Positions 10,800 through 20,070 of a stretch of DNA of 64,000 nucleotides are shown here, piece by piece. A program made the position numbers and the translations under genes. The stretch spans positions 62,001 through 126,000 of the forward strand of contig NZ_QZEX01000011.1 in NCBI RefSeq assembly GCF_003646465.1. Reading direction: 5' to 3'. Position 1 is the stretch's first letter; each line of letters begins with the position of its first letter. Source of the DNA: Chachezhania antarctica. GTDB lineage: Bacteria; Pseudomonadota; Alphaproteobacteria; Rhodobacterales; Rhodobacteraceae. The notes under the pieces are model-generated. The model saw only the letters and a list, made by a program, of their open reading frames with translations, was not told the DNA's origin and ran no database searches.

Positions 10800-13175
10800 T
10801 CACATGTCGCGCCAGTCGCCCGATTGCTCGAAGGCGTGCGCCGCCTGGTATATCTTCATCTCGCCGAAATTCGGCCCGACCAGCATCATGCCGATGGGCA
10901 GGCCCTCGCTCAAGCCGCAGGGCACGCTCATCGCCGGCAGCCCGCCGTTGAACGGCGCGGTGTTGGCCGTCATCTCGAACGCGCGCTGGACGTAGAGGCT
11001 CAGCGAGCAATCGGCGGGCGGGTGCGGCTGCGGCTTCACGGGCAGGGTGGGCAGCAACAACAGGTCATAGGTCTTCAACGCGGCGTGGTAGCGTTCGTTC
11101 ACCTTGCGCATGATATTCTGCGCCTTGCCATAGAAACGTCCGCGATACTGGCGCTGCGCATGTTCGCCCACGAACATGCAGGCCTTCAGCGAATGGCTGA
11201 GTTCGTCCGCGCGGTTCTTCCATTGCGACATGTGGTCGGTCATCGACGGCAGGAACAGGCCCTTGTAATTGGTTCCGGTGGAGTTGCCCCACATCATGCC
11301 GTCCTGGAGCCCTTCCAGCGTGATCGCGGTCCACGCGTCCATGGCGGTAAAGTGCTCGGGGACCGAAACCTCCTCGACCCGCGCGCCCAGTTCGCGGAAG
11401 CGCTCGGCGGCCTGCAGGACCTTCTGGTCGACGTCCGCTTCGGAATTGGCGTGGGCGAAGCCTTCCTTCAGGATACCGATCCGCATCCCGTGCGCCCCGC
11501 GCCCCAGCGCTTCGGTGTAGGAATAGACCGTCGGGTTGTACTGGCGCGGATCCAGCCCGTCGGCGCCCGCGAGCACCTCCAGCAACAAGGCATTGTCGGC
11601 CACATTGTTCGTGACAGGGCCCAGATGGTCGATGGTCTGTTCGATGGGCATCGCGCCGGTATAGGGCACAAGGCCATGGGTCGCCTTCATTCCGTAGACC
11701 CCGCAATTCGACGCCGGGATCCGGATCGAGCCGCCCTGATCGCCCGCGATGGCCATGTCGACCTCTCCCGCCGCGACCAGCGCAGCGGAGCCCGAGGACG
11801 AGCCCCCCGCCATGTAGCCGCGCTTCCACGGGTTGTGGACCGGCCCCTTGGCGTTGGTGTGCGAGCCGCCGGACAGGCAGAAGTTCTCGCAATGCGCCTT
11901 GCCCGCGATGATGGCGCCCGCGTCCAGCATCCGCGTGACGATGGTCGCGTCGATCTCGGGCGTGTAGCCTTCCATGATCGACGAGCCATTCATCAGCGGC
12001 ACGCCCGCCAGGCAGATCGTGTCCTTCAGCGCGATCCGCTTGCCACGCAGCCTGCCATCGGGGGCGCCGCGGACTTCCGTCTTCACGTACCACGCGTTCA
12101 GCGGGTTCTCCGTCGGATCGGGATGATAGCCGGGGGACCGGGGATAGCGGACTTCGGGCAGGTAATCCGGCATCGCGTCCAGCCGGTCGTAGGACTGCAT
12201 GAAGGGTTCAATGATCTCGGTATATTCCTGCAGATCCTCGTCCGACAGCGACATGCCGAAGCGGTCCGCCATGGCACGCATCTGCGAAAGGGTGGGGCGT
12301 TTGATCGTCATGGCGGTCACCTTGGAGGGTTGCGAGGGCGGGGGTGTCTCCGGCCCGGATCGGTGCGAGGTTTTGCCGGTCGGGAAGGACGGCATGGGGC
12401 GCTGCGGGTGTGTGGCGGCGGGCGAGGCGCTGGCCTGCCGGGTGCCGCGCGCGCCAAAGCCCAGAAGCTCGTCAACGCGGGCGCGATCGGACAGGTCGGC
12501 CCGGCCCAGCGTGCCGGTGATCCGGCCACGTTCCAGCACGAGCACGCGATCCGACAGGTCGGCGATGAAATCGAAGTTCTGTTCGACCAGCAGGATCGAG
12601 AGGCCCCGTGTCTCGCGGAGGTGGAGGAGCGTTTCGGCCATCTCCTCGATGATCGAGGGCTGGATGCCTTCGGTCGGCTCGTCCAGCAGCAGGAAATCGG
12701 GGTTACCCATCAGGCAGCGGGCCAGCGCCAGCAATTGCTGTTCGCCGCCGGAAAGCGCGCCGCCATCACGGTCCAGCAGGCGCGTAAGGCGGGGGAAGTC
12801 CTTCAGGACGGTTTCCATCACCTCTGCCTCGGTCCCCGCGCCGTAATCGTGCCAGGCGAAGCGCAGGTTGTCGCGTACCGAGAGCTGCGGGAAGATCCCC
12901 CGGCCCTGCGGGACGTAACCGATCCCCAGCTGCCCGCGTTCGTTGGGAGCAGAACGGGTGATGTCGGTTTGGTCAAACCGGATCTGGCCGGAGGTGGCAG
13001 GCAGGAAGCCCATCAGCGTCTTCAACAGCGTCGTCTTGCCCATGCCGTTATGGCCCAGCACGCCCACGACCTCGTTCTCGCCGACCTCCATATCGATGCC
13101 ATGCAGGATCGGCACGCGGCCATATCCGCCCGACAGGCCCTTGACGCTCAGCAACATGTCCCGGTCTTCGGTCAT
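10800..13175 (-). CDS. Fused LivF-type ABC ATPase and amidase-signature amidohydrolase
   Basis: One uninterrupted 791-residue frame joins two enzymes. Residues about 1-245 are a branched-chain-type (LivF/UrtE/FmdF) ATPase with Walker A GHNGMGKT (41-48), signature LSGGEQQ and Walker B FLLLDEP. Residues about 246-288 are a Pro/Ser-rich linker. Residues 289-791 are an amidase-signature hydrolase. Its predicted catalytic triad is K384, cis-S459 (GGSSSGS) and nucleophile S483 (GGSIR). The spacings of 75 and 24 residues equal those of fatty acid amide hydrolase (K142, S217, S241). An internal ATG at 12311 with AAGGTG upstream could also start a free 503-residue amidase. A lost stop codon between two ancestral genes, or a sequencing error, is the alternative to a true bifunctional protein. 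Confidence 0.85.
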   Translation of the reverse strand: MTEDRDMLLSVKGLSGGYGRVPILHGIDMEVGENEVVGVLGHNGMGKTTLLKTLMGFLPATSGQIRFDQTDITRSAPNERGQLGIGYVPQGRGIFPQLSVRDNLRFAWHDYGAGTEAEVMETVLKDFPRLTRLLDRDGGALSGGEQQLLALARCLMGNPDFLLLDEPTEGIQPSIIEEMAETLLHLRETRGLSILLVEQNFDFIADLSDRVLVLERGRITGTLGRADLSDRARVDELLGFGARGTRQASASPAATHPQRPMPSFPTGKTSHRSGPETPPPSQPSKVTAMTIKRPTLSQMRAMADRFGMSLSDEDLQEYTEIIEPFMQSYDRLDAMPDYLPEVRYPRSPGYHPDPTENPLNAWYVKTEVRGAPDGRLRGKRIALKDTICLAGVPLMNGSSIMEGYTPEIDATIVTRMLDAGAIIAGKAHCENFCLSGGSHTNAKGPVHNPWKRGYMAGGSSSGSAALVAAGEVDMAIAGDQGGSIRIPASNCGVYGMKATHGLVPYTGAMPIEQTIDHLGPVTNNVADNALLLEVLAGADGLDPRQYNPTVYSYTEALGRGAHGMRIGILKEGFAHANSEADVDQKVLQAAERFRELGARVEEVSVPEHFTAMDAWTAITLEGLQDGMMWGNSTGTNYKGLFLPSMTDHMSQWKNRADELSHSLKACMFVGEHAQRQYRGRFYGKAQNIMRKVNERYHAALKTYDLLLLPTLPVKPQPHPPADCSLSLYVQRAFEMTANTAPFNGGLPAMSVPCGLSEGLPIGMMLVGPNFGEMKIYQAAHAFEQSGDWRDM

Positions 13176-13891
13176 CAGGCCTTCTTTCCAAGATAGACGC
13201 GGCGCACGGTTTCGTCGGTCATGACGCGGTCGACATGGTCTTCCATCAGCACCGCGCCTTGGTGGAACACGGTCACCGTTTCAGCGATGGAGCGGATGAA
13301 TTGCATGTCATGCTCCACGATCACCACGGCGGCGGAGCGGGTCATTTCAAGGATGATCCCGGTCATCCGGTCGACATCGGCGGCGCTCATCCCCGCCGCC
13401 GGTTCGTCCAGCAGCACCAGCCACGGGTCGGTCACGACGACAAGGCCAAGCTCCACCCGCTGCCGTTCGCCATGGGCCAGCTGCCCCAGATCGGTGCGCG
13501 CGATGGACCCAAGCGCCAGCCGGTCGATCACGTCATCGGTTCGGGCGACCGCCTCGACCGGGGTGAAGAAACGGCGCGCGGCCAGCCAGATGTTTTCGTG
13601 CACGCTCAGCGCGTCCATCACGTTGGGTGTCTGCGTCTTTATCCCGACGCCAAGCGAGGCGACCTGGTGCGGCATCCAGCCCGTAACCTCCTGCCCGCGC
13701 ATGAACACGTGGCCTTCGGACGGCGTCAGCAACCCGGTCACGCATTTGAAGAAGGTCGATTTTCCGGCACCGTTCGGGCCGATCAGGCAGCGCAGTTCGC
13801 GCGCTTTCAGCTTGAAATCGACATTGTCGCTGGCGGTCACCCCGCCGAAGCGCATCGTGAGACCGGCGGTTTCAAGGACGGTTTCAGCCAT
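13175..13891 (-). CDS. ABC transporter ATPase, LivG/UrtD type
   Basis: This 238-residue nucleotide-binding subunit belongs to a hydrophobic-amino-acid/amide-type importer. Walker A (GPNGAGKST) is near residue 38, a modified signature motif (LAHGERQRVELG) is near 140, and Walker B (WLVLLDEP) is near 158. The switch histidine sits in VEHDM. The LSGGQ position reads LAHGERQ, as in urea/amide importers of this family. Its stop overlaps the start of the LivF-amidase gene by one base, and its start overlaps the end of the LivM gene. It should form a heterodimer with the LivF domain of the fused protein. Confidence 0.93.
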   Translation of the reverse strand: MAETVLETAGLTMRFGGVTASDNVDFKLKARELRCLIGPNGAGKSTFFKCVTGLLTPSEGHVFMRGQEVTGWMPHQVASLGVGIKTQTPNVMDALSVHENIWLAARRFFTPVEAVARTDDVIDRLALGSIARTDLGQLAHGERQRVELGLVVVTDPWLVLLDEPAAGMSAADVDRMTGIILEMTRSAAVVIVEHDMQFIRSIAETVTVFHQGAVLMEDHVDRVMTDETVRRVYLGKKA

Positions 13892-14912
13892 GTCGTGCCC
13901 TCCGCATCCGGCGGTTGGCGGGGCGGCGCCGCGCGGTACGACCGACCGAGGCGTGCCAGAGCGACCCCACGGCCGGAACCAGACCGCGCGGCAGGAACAG
14001 GACGAAGATCACCAGCACCAGCCCCATGATCAACGTGTTGTCGATCATGCTTTGCTGGCCCAGCAGGAACTTCAGGTAGGCCAGCCCGGCGGCGCCCACG
14101 ATGGGGCCAAGCCGCGTGCCAAGCCCGCCGACGATGCACCAGATGATGATCTCGGCCGACTGGCCCAGCGAAAAGAGGTTAGGCGTCACGATCTCGGCCC
14201 AGTTGGCAAACAGCGCACCCGCCAGCCCGGCGATGGCCGCGCCGATGGCGAACAGGACCGTCTTCCGCGCCGCGACGTCATAGCCGATCAGCGCCATGCG
14301 GGTTTCGTTTTCGCGGATGCCGATGGCGATGCGCCCGAAGGACGACCGCAAGAGCCACGTGACCAGCAGGAACACGATCACCAGCGCCACGGCACAGACA
14401 TAGAAATAGGCGTCGCCCCAGATATAGGCGCCGGAATCGCCGGGGACGTTCAGCGTCTGGAACCCGGGAATACCGTTGAAGCCGCCCAGCCGCGCGTCGC
14501 CGATCACGTATTGTGGCCCGGCGGTGGAGTTGATGAACTTGAACAGGATCAAGGTCACGACAAGCGTGATCACACCCAGGTAGACATCCGTCAGCCGCCC
14601 GTAGAACATCACCGCGCCCAGCACGGCCGCGAAGGCCCCGGGCAGCAGCACCGCCAGGATCATCGGCAGCGTGCTTTCCCCGATATTCACCGCCGCGATG
14701 GCGTAGACATAGGCCCCCAGCCCGAAGAACGCGGCCTGACCGAAGCACAGGATCCCGCCGAAGCCCCAGATAAGCCCAAGGCTCAGGCCAAGCATCCCGT
14801 AGATCACCAGAACGGTCAGCGTGTAGGTCCCGATAAGCATCGGCATGACGGCGATCAAGATGGCCGACACGATGAGCGTGACGACGACATCGCGCTTGGC
14901 GGAACGCTCCAT
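13884..14912 (-). CDS. ABC transporter permease, LivM type
   Basis: This is a 342-residue polytopic membrane protein with about eight to ten hydrophobic helices. It carries the LivM hallmark LGLSLGLIWGFGG...LCFGQAAFFGLGAY, where the SLGxGQAxFxxxGAY-like turn precedes the coupling region. The ATG at 14912 shares one base with the TGA of LivH (TGATG). An in-frame GTG at 14915 is possible but less likely. The C-terminus is an Arg-rich cytosolic tail overlapping the LivG start by eight bases. It pairs with the adjacent LivH protein to form the translocation channel of the amide-type importer. Confidence 0.92.
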   Translation of the reverse strand: MERSAKRDVVVTLIVSAILIAVMPMLIGTYTLTVLVIYGMLGLSLGLIWGFGGILCFGQAAFFGLGAYVYAIAAVNIGESTLPMILAVLLPGAFAAVLGAVMFYGRLTDVYLGVITLVVTLILFKFINSTAGPQYVIGDARLGGFNGIPGFQTLNVPGDSGAYIWGDAYFYVCAVALVIVFLLVTWLLRSSFGRIAIGIRENETRMALIGYDVAARKTVLFAIGAAIAGLAGALFANWAEIVTPNLFSLGQSAEIIIWCIVGGLGTRLGPIVGAAGLAYLKFLLGQQSMIDNTLIMGLVLVIFVLFLPRGLVPAVGSLWHASVGRTARRRPANRRMRRARHG

Positions 14913-15778
14913 CACAGCTTTCCCTTGAAGAAGCGGCTTGTGATGCCTTGTGGCATGGCGCGCAGCAGGATCACGGCGGCGATCAGCAGGGCGACCTCTC
15001 CGATCACGGGGGAGACGGCGAAGGTGAAGATCTGGTTCACAAGCCCGAAGGAGGTGGCCGACGACACCAGCCCCGCGATCAGCGACGGTCCGCCCGCGAT
15101 CACGGTGATGAAGGCCTTGGCGATGTAGGCGCCGCCCGACGTGGGGACGAGACCGACCAGAGGCGCCAGGATCGCGCCCGCCAGCCCGGACAGGGCCGAG
15201 CCGAAGAAGAACGTCGCCATGTAGATCCGGTCGGGGCTATATCCCAGCGCCGCGGCCATGTCGGACCGCTGCATCGTGCCGCGCGCGATCAGCCCGGCGC
15301 GGGTGCCTTTCAGCACCGCATAAAGGGCGATAACCAGCACCACGGCCATGACGATGATGAAGAAGTTGTAGCCGTTGATCTGGTAGGCGCCCACGGTGAA
15401 GCCTGGGATCGGGGTGGAAATCCCCGTCGTCGTGTTGCCGAAGATCATCGTGGCCAGCCCGATGAACACAAGGCTAAGCCCCCACGTGGCCAGCATGGTG
15501 TCGACCAGACGACCGTAAAGGTGCCGGATCACCAGCCGTTCGACCACCAGCCCGATCAGCCCGACGACCAGCGGCGCCACGATCAGCATGGCGATGAACA
15601 CGTTCACCCCCAGCCCCACGGCAGTGATCGTTGCATAGCCGCCCATCATCATGAACTCGCCATGGGCAAGGTTGATGACCTTCATCATGCCGAAGACCAC
15701 CGCCAGCCCGGCACTGATCAGCACCAGCGACGCGATGGCGTAGAGCATTTCAACGAGGATGACGAAACTGATATCCAT
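14912..15778 (-). CDS. ABC transporter permease, LivH type
   Basis: This 288-residue inner-membrane permease has about eight hydrophobic helices. It carries the LivH pattern GLAVVFGMMKVINLAHGEFMMMGGY near residue 25, and a C-terminal ALLIAAVILLRAMPQG segment typical of LivH/UrtB. It follows the binding-protein gene after a 63-base gap holding a strong hairpin, and is translationally coupled to LivM. It forms half of the membrane channel. The substrate is inferred from the linked amidase to be an amide, not branched-chain amino acids. Confidence 0.92.
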   Translation of the reverse strand: MDISFVILVEMLYAIASLVLISAGLAVVFGMMKVINLAHGEFMMMGGYATITAVGLGVNVFIAMLIVAPLVVGLIGLVVERLVIRHLYGRLVDTMLATWGLSLVFIGLATMIFGNTTTGISTPIPGFTVGAYQINGYNFFIIVMAVVLVIALYAVLKGTRAGLIARGTMQRSDMAAALGYSPDRIYMATFFFGSALSGLAGAILAPLVGLVPTSGGAYIAKAFITVIAGGPSLIAGLVSSATSFGLVNQIFTFAVSPVIGEVALLIAAVILLRAMPQGITSRFFKGKL

Positions 15779-15799
15779 AACGGCCCGCTTTTGGTGAAA

Positions 15800-15828
15800 C
15801 GCGGGGCGCGCGCGACGGGCGCCCCGCG
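15800..15828 (-). terminator. Strong intercistronic hairpin after the binding-protein gene
   Basis: A perfect 10-bp inverted repeat (CGCGGGGCGC at 15800-15809, GCGCCCCGCG at 15819-15828, 9-base loop) lies 13 bases after the stop of the binding-protein gene and before LivH. Such hairpins commonly protect the upstream mRNA from 3' exonucleases or partly terminate, so that more binding protein than permease is made. Confidence 0.7.
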
Positions 15829-15841
15829 ACAGGTGCGAAGA

Positions 15842-17062
15842 TCAGATCTCGATCTCGTACTGGGTGTTGTCGTCGGGGTTTTCCTGCAGGTTGCAGACGG
15901 CCTGCGTGTCTACCGGTGCCACCTGGTTCAGGGTCTCGACCACCTTCATCTTCTGGTCCTCGACCTCCATGATGTGCACGTCGAGCGTGGCATGGTGGGT
16001 CTGCGGATCGATGGCGATGTTGCCTGCCGGGCCGACGATGGAAACGCCGGTCTCCAGCGCCTCGATCACCGGGTCGCGATCGACGGTGCCGGCCTTCTTC
16101 ACGCCTTCCGCCCACAGCATGATGCCCTGGTAGGTGGAAACGGCCAGTTCGTGGATGCCGTTCGTGTCGCCATAGGCGGCCTTCCACTTCTCCTTGAACG
16201 CCTTGTTTTCCGGCGTATCCAGCTCCTGCGAGTAGTTGTAGGCCACCATGATCCCGTCGCCTTCGGCCGAGGTCAGGACCTTGTGTTCGTTGCCCACGCC
16301 CATCGTGGTCGAGGCCAGCGGGATCTTCGTGTTCATGCCGGCCGCCGCCCATTGACGGAAGAACGACAGATGCGCGCCGCCGACCAGAGGTGCCACGACC
16401 AGATCCGGCGAAACCTGCTGGATCTTGGTGATGGTCGAGCCGAAATCCGACACGTCGAGCGGGAAGAAATCGGTCGCCACGACCTCGCCACCGTTGTCTT
16501 CGACGAACTTCTGGATCCAGCGCGCAGTGATCTGGCCGTAGTTGTAGTCCGCCGCCAGGATATAGACCTTGGGCCCGGATTTCTTCATCGCGTAGGGGAC
16601 CAGAACCTCGACCTGCTGGGTGGGCGTGACGCCGGTGACGAAGATGTTGCGATCACAAACGCCGCCTTCGTACTGGACGTTGTAGAAGTAGAGCGTATCG
16701 GTCTTGCGCATGGTCTGGCGGATCGCCTCGCGCGAGGCGGACAGGATGCCGCCATGCACCACGTCGACACGGTCCTGCCGGGTCAGCTTTTGCGCGTACT
16801 GGGAATAGAGCGCCATGTCCGACTGGGTGTCATAGTCGATGATCTCGACCTCGCGCCCCAGAAGGCCGCCATTCGCGTTGATCTCGGCAATCGCCAGCCT
16901 TGTCGCCTGATCCATCGGCTTGCCGTAGGCATCGAAGATGCCCGAGGTATCGAGGATCGAGCCCAGCTTGATCGTGTCCGCCGCGAAAGCGGCGCTTGGC
17001 AGAAGGGCGGCGGTGGTGAGAGCGGCGCCGGCGCCAAGGAATTCTCTCCTTTTCAGAGACAT
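15842..17062 (-). CDS. Periplasmic amide/urea-type substrate-binding protein (Tat-exported)
   Basis: This is a 406-residue type I periplasmic binding protein of the Leu/urea/amide family (Peripla_BP_6). The start at 17062 is chosen because GGAGG lies 8 bases upstream; the ATG at 17068 is only 2 bases away. The N-terminus MSLKRREFLGAG carries a twin-arginine motif followed by a hydrophobic stretch and an AFA cleavage-like site near 30, so export by Tat is likely. The mature protein begins DTIKLGSILDTSG. FmdD/UrtA-like features include the NANGGLLGREVEI segment. It is followed by the LivHMGF genes and an amidase, so the ligand is probably an amide. Confidence 0.92.
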   Translation of the reverse strand: MSLKRREFLGAGAALTTAALLPSAAFAADTIKLGSILDTSGIFDAYGKPMDQATRLAIAEINANGGLLGREVEIIDYDTQSDMALYSQYAQKLTRQDRVDVVHGGILSASREAIRQTMRKTDTLYFYNVQYEGGVCDRNIFVTGVTPTQQVEVLVPYAMKKSGPKVYILAADYNYGQITARWIQKFVEDNGGEVVATDFFPLDVSDFGSTITKIQQVSPDLVVAPLVGGAHLSFFRQWAAAGMNTKIPLASTTMGVGNEHKVLTSAEGDGIMVAYNYSQELDTPENKAFKEKWKAAYGDTNGIHELAVSTYQGIMLWAEGVKKAGTVDRDPVIEALETGVSIVGPAGNIAIDPQTHHATLDVHIMEVEDQKMKVVETLNQVAPVDTQAVCNLQENPDDNTQYEIEI

Positions 17063-17113
17063 GAACATGTCCTCCGTTGTTGGGTTTCTGGAATGGGGAA
17101 AGGTGACTTCAGA

Positions 17114-18721
17114 TCACTCTTCGTCTTTGGGCTTCGGGGGCTCCTTGCCCTTCATGCGGGTGGCGTAATCCGCCGTCCGCCCGGCATTGGGCACGTCGAA
17201 GTCGAACCCGATCTCCTGGCCCATCTGCTTCATCGCGGGCAGGCGCACGGCCATGCCCAGGATCTGATCCATCGCTGCGCCAAAGGCCCCTTCGGCGCCT
17301 TCGCCCGTCCCGCCACCGCTGCCCATCCCGCCGATATGGTTGATGCGGATGGAGTCGATCTTTTCCACCGGCTTCATCATCTGGGTCATGATCTCGGGCA
17401 TCCGGTCGAGCCGGCGTTCTTCCAGCCGCATCCGGATGACGGATTCGCTGAGCGTGTTCTCCGCCTGGTTCAGGGCGGCGCGACCGGCCGCTTCGGCCTC
17501 CATCGCGGCCTTTTCGGCATTGGCGGCAGTGGTCTTGGCCGACGCATTGGCCTGCGCCTTTGCCAACAGGGTGCCGACATCGCTTTTCACGCGGGCATCT
17601 TCCAGTTCGATATCGCGTTCCTGCTTCATGCGGGCGATCTCGCGTTCGCGGGTGGTGACCGCACGCTCCTTCTGGGCCTGCACGCTTTCGGCGGCGAGGA
17701 TGACCTGCGCGCGGGCTTCTTCCTCATCCGCCTTGGCTTTGGCTTCCTTGGTGCGGGCCTGCGACAGGCGGATGTCGTTGGCGATCTTGGCCTCTTCCAG
17801 CTCCAGCAGGGCCTTCATCTCGGCCAGGCGCAGGGCTTCGTCATTGGCGACCTGCGCCGATTTCGTCTCGCGTTCCTGCTCGATGCGGGCCGTCTCCGAC
17901 GCGCGCCGCGCTTCGGCCCGGGCGGTCGCCGACCGGCTTTCGGCCTCGGCTTCCAGCCGGGCGAAATGTTCCTGCTGGGCGATGTCGGCCTCGCGCTCGG
18001 CCCGCTGCAATTCGATCTGGCGCTGGTGCTGGGCCAGGCGGTGTTCGCGTAGGGCGGTTTCCGTGGTCGTTTCCACTGCGATCCGGGCCTTGCGTTCCTC
18101 GGCCACCAGTTCGGCAAGTCGCCGCATGCCGCGGGCGTTGAAGGCGTTGTTCTCGTCCCGCTGGGACAGGTCGCTTTGATCGACGGACACCAGCGAGGCC
18201 GACACCAGTTCCAGCCCCAGCCGCTGCGCCTGCCGGCCGACGGTGTCCGACACCTCGTCGCAGAACCCGGCGCGGCCGATGTGGATGTCGCCAAGGCTGC
18301 GGGTGGCGGCGGCGCTTTGCAGGGCACTGGCCATGGTGCCGCCCAGCACCTCTTCGAACGCCTCGCCGCTGCGGGCGATCCGGTGGCCCAATGCCTGCGC
18401 GGCAACGGAGATGCTGTCGGTATCGGACGCCACGCGGATTTCAAATTCCATCACGATGTCGGCGCGCATCTGGTCCCCCGTCAGCACCGCATCGCGGCCC
18501 GTGCGCACCAGATCAATCGCGGCCGTCTGCATCGACACGCGCTGGAGCTGGTGGACGATGGGAAGGGCGATGCAGCCACCATCGGTCAGCACCCGGCGCC
18601 CGCCCATGCCGGTCCGGACCAGGGCGGTTTCCAGCGTCGCCTTGGCGTAGAAGCGCTGCAGGAACCAGATCCCGATCAGCAGAAGGACCACGAAAATGAT
18701 GAGTGCCGAAATCCAGACCAA
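17114..18721 (-). CDS. Flotillin-like SPFH-domain membrane scaffold protein
   Basis: This 535-residue protein has one N-terminal transmembrane helix (about 3-23), an SPFH/Band 7 domain (about 25-200) and a long Ala/Glu/Arg-rich coiled coil (about 205-430). A Gly-rich stretch (GGMGSGGGTGEGAEG) and a charged tail follow. This is flotillin/YqiK architecture; such proteins organise membrane microdomains. The start codon is a TTG at 18721, backed by GGAGGG 8 bases upstream; there is no other early start. It is the first gene of the amide operon, 51 bases before the binding-protein gene. Why a flotillin should head such an operon is unknown; membrane organisation of the importer or handling of a hydrophobic substrate are guesses. 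Confidence 0.88.
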   Translation of the reverse strand: MVWISALIIFVVLLLIGIWFLQRFYAKATLETALVRTGMGGRRVLTDGGCIALPIVHQLQRVSMQTAAIDLVRTGRDAVLTGDQMRADIVMEFEIRVASDTDSISVAAQALGHRIARSGEAFEEVLGGTMASALQSAAATRSLGDIHIGRAGFCDEVSDTVGRQAQRLGLELVSASLVSVDQSDLSQRDENNAFNARGMRRLAELVAEERKARIAVETTTETALREHRLAQHQRQIELQRAEREADIAQQEHFARLEAEAESRSATARAEARRASETARIEQERETKSAQVANDEALRLAEMKALLELEEAKIANDIRLSQARTKEAKAKADEEEARAQVILAAESVQAQKERAVTTREREIARMKQERDIELEDARVKSDVGTLLAKAQANASAKTTAANAEKAAMEAEAAGRAALNQAENTLSESVIRMRLEERRLDRMPEIMTQMMKPVEKIDSIRINHIGGMGSGGGTGEGAEGAFGAAMDQILGMAVRLPAMKQMGQEIGFDFDVPNAGRTADYATRMKGKEPPKPKDEE

Positions 18722-18798
18722 AACCTAACCCTCCGCTGACCGTCGGCCCGTGCGTAACGGAACGACTCTCGCCTGCGGTCAACGGTGGCGAAGTTTCA

Positions 18799-18838
18799 TT
18801 TCCAATTCAAGTATTTTGTTTGAAAAGGAAAATACTTG
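18799..18838. promoter_or_regulatory. Operator-like element upstream of the amide operon
   Basis: TTTCCAATTCAAGTATTTTG (18799-18818) matches an element at 20027-20046 in 18 of 20 positions. It overlaps a perfect inverted repeat, CAAGTATTTT (18808-18817) and AAAATACTTG (18829-18838), with an 11-base spacer. It lies about 80 bases before the flotillin TTG start. The second copy lies just upstream of the MarR gene, so MarR binding is the simplest reading. Confidence 0.65.
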
Positions 18839-18853
18839 TGGATTTTCTTTATT

Positions 18854-19972
18854 TTACAGAAGCTTGAAGTCGCAAAATTGCATTCCGTCGGCGCGGGCAA
18901 GGTAGACCGATGGCCGCGTCGACCCGGTACGTGACAGGCTGCGCCCGGTGACATAGCGCACCGACGGCGCGTCGCGGCTGGACGAGGTGCGCCACAGATC
19001 GCCGTGATCGCGCAGAAGCCCGGCCAGGTAGTTCATGCCTTCGTAGGTCGATTGTCCCAGCGCGTTCAGCGCCGGCGCGAAATCCCCGTGCATGGAATGG
19101 TAGCGTTCCTTGAAGGCGGCGTTGGGCTCGGTCGCCAGGGCGCCGAAATAGGACGACACGGCGAACAGCCGTTCAAGGTTCCCCGCCCCGCAGGCCATCA
19201 GCCCGTTCTCCTCCATCGCGCAGGACAGGCGGATGATCGACCGATGCAGGCCCATCTTGCCGAAGACCCGGTTGAAGCTGATCGCGTCCTGCCCCACCAG
19301 CGAGACCAGCACCGCATCCGCGCCCGACGCCTCCAGCGCCTCGACCACCGGTTTCATCGACGCGAAGCCAAAGGGCAGGTATTTCTCCATCACCACGTCG
19401 ACATCGAGCGATTTCAGGAAGCTTTTCGCATAGCTGTGCGAACTGCGGGGCCAGACATAATCGTTCCCGATCAGCGCCCACTTCCTGGGCCGATAGGTCG
19501 CCTGAAGACGGGCGATGGCGGGGCCAAGCTGTTCCTGCGGTGTCTCGCCAATGGCAAACAGGCCGGTTGTCGTTTCGCCGCCTTCGTAGAGCGGCGTGTA
19601 GATATAGGGAATGCGCTGGCGCACGACCTTCGACAGCCGCTGCCGGATCGCGCTGATATGCATGCCGACGATGGCGTCTATGGCGCCCAGATCGATCAGG
19701 TCGTTCACGATCTCCTCGACCGGTTCGGTCGCTTCGACCGCCGCGTCGATCATGATCAGCTGGACCTTGCGGCCGTCGATGCCCGAATGCCGGTTCAGTT
19801 CCGCGACCGCCACCTGCGCGCTGGAAATGCAGGACGGGGCCCAGATCCCGGCAGAGCCACAGAGCGGGATCAGCAGCGCCACGCGAAAGCAATCCGTCCG
19901 GGCCAGAAGCCCGCTTTCGCGGAAATCCGCCAACTCGATCGGCATGGAATCTTCGGCCGACAACCGTCCCAA
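18854..19972 (-). CDS. AmiC-like cytosolic amide sensor/regulator
   Basis: This 372-residue protein belongs to the type I periplasmic-binding fold but lacks a signal peptide, like AmiC (385 residues), the amide sensor that controls the Pseudomonas amidase operon. The segment RVALLIPLCGSAGIWAPSCISSAQVAVAELN is the typical first strand and helix of this family. I favour a TTG start at 19972 because GGGAGGGG lies 7 bases upstream; the next in-frame ATG (19945) and the ATG at 20011 have no clear ribosome-binding site. It sits upstream of the amide operon on the same strand and divergent from marR. No AmiR-type (ANTAR) antiterminator gene is adjacent, so its output partner is unknown. Confidence 0.8.
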   Translation of the reverse strand: MGRLSAEDSMPIELADFRESGLLARTDCFRVALLIPLCGSAGIWAPSCISSAQVAVAELNRHSGIDGRKVQLIMIDAAVEATEPVEEIVNDLIDLGAIDAIVGMHISAIRQRLSKVVRQRIPYIYTPLYEGGETTTGLFAIGETPQEQLGPAIARLQATYRPRKWALIGNDYVWPRSSHSYAKSFLKSLDVDVVMEKYLPFGFASMKPVVEALEASGADAVLVSLVGQDAISFNRVFGKMGLHRSIIRLSCAMEENGLMACGAGNLERLFAVSSYFGALATEPNAAFKERYHSMHGDFAPALNALGQSTYEGMNYLAGLLRDHGDLWRTSSSRDAPSVRYVTGRSLSRTGSTRPSVYLARADGMQFCDFKLL

Positions 19973-20026
19973 GGAATGTCCCCCTCCCGCAGAACCGGGA
20001 TATCGGGACATTTCAATTGAATTTAA

Positions 20027-20062
20027 TTTCCAAGTCAAATATTTTGAAGAAAATAGTATTTG
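20027..20062. promoter_or_regulatory. Operator-like element in the amiC-like/marR divergent promoter
   Basis: TTTCCAAGTCAAATATTTTG (20027-20046) repeats the 20-mer found upstream of the amide operon with two mismatches. CAAATATTTT (20036-20045) faces AAAATAGTATTTG (20050-20062) as an imperfect inverted repeat. The element ends 8 bases before the marR start codon, a position suited to autorepression. Confidence 0.65.
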
Positions 20063-20070
20063 GACGGACC

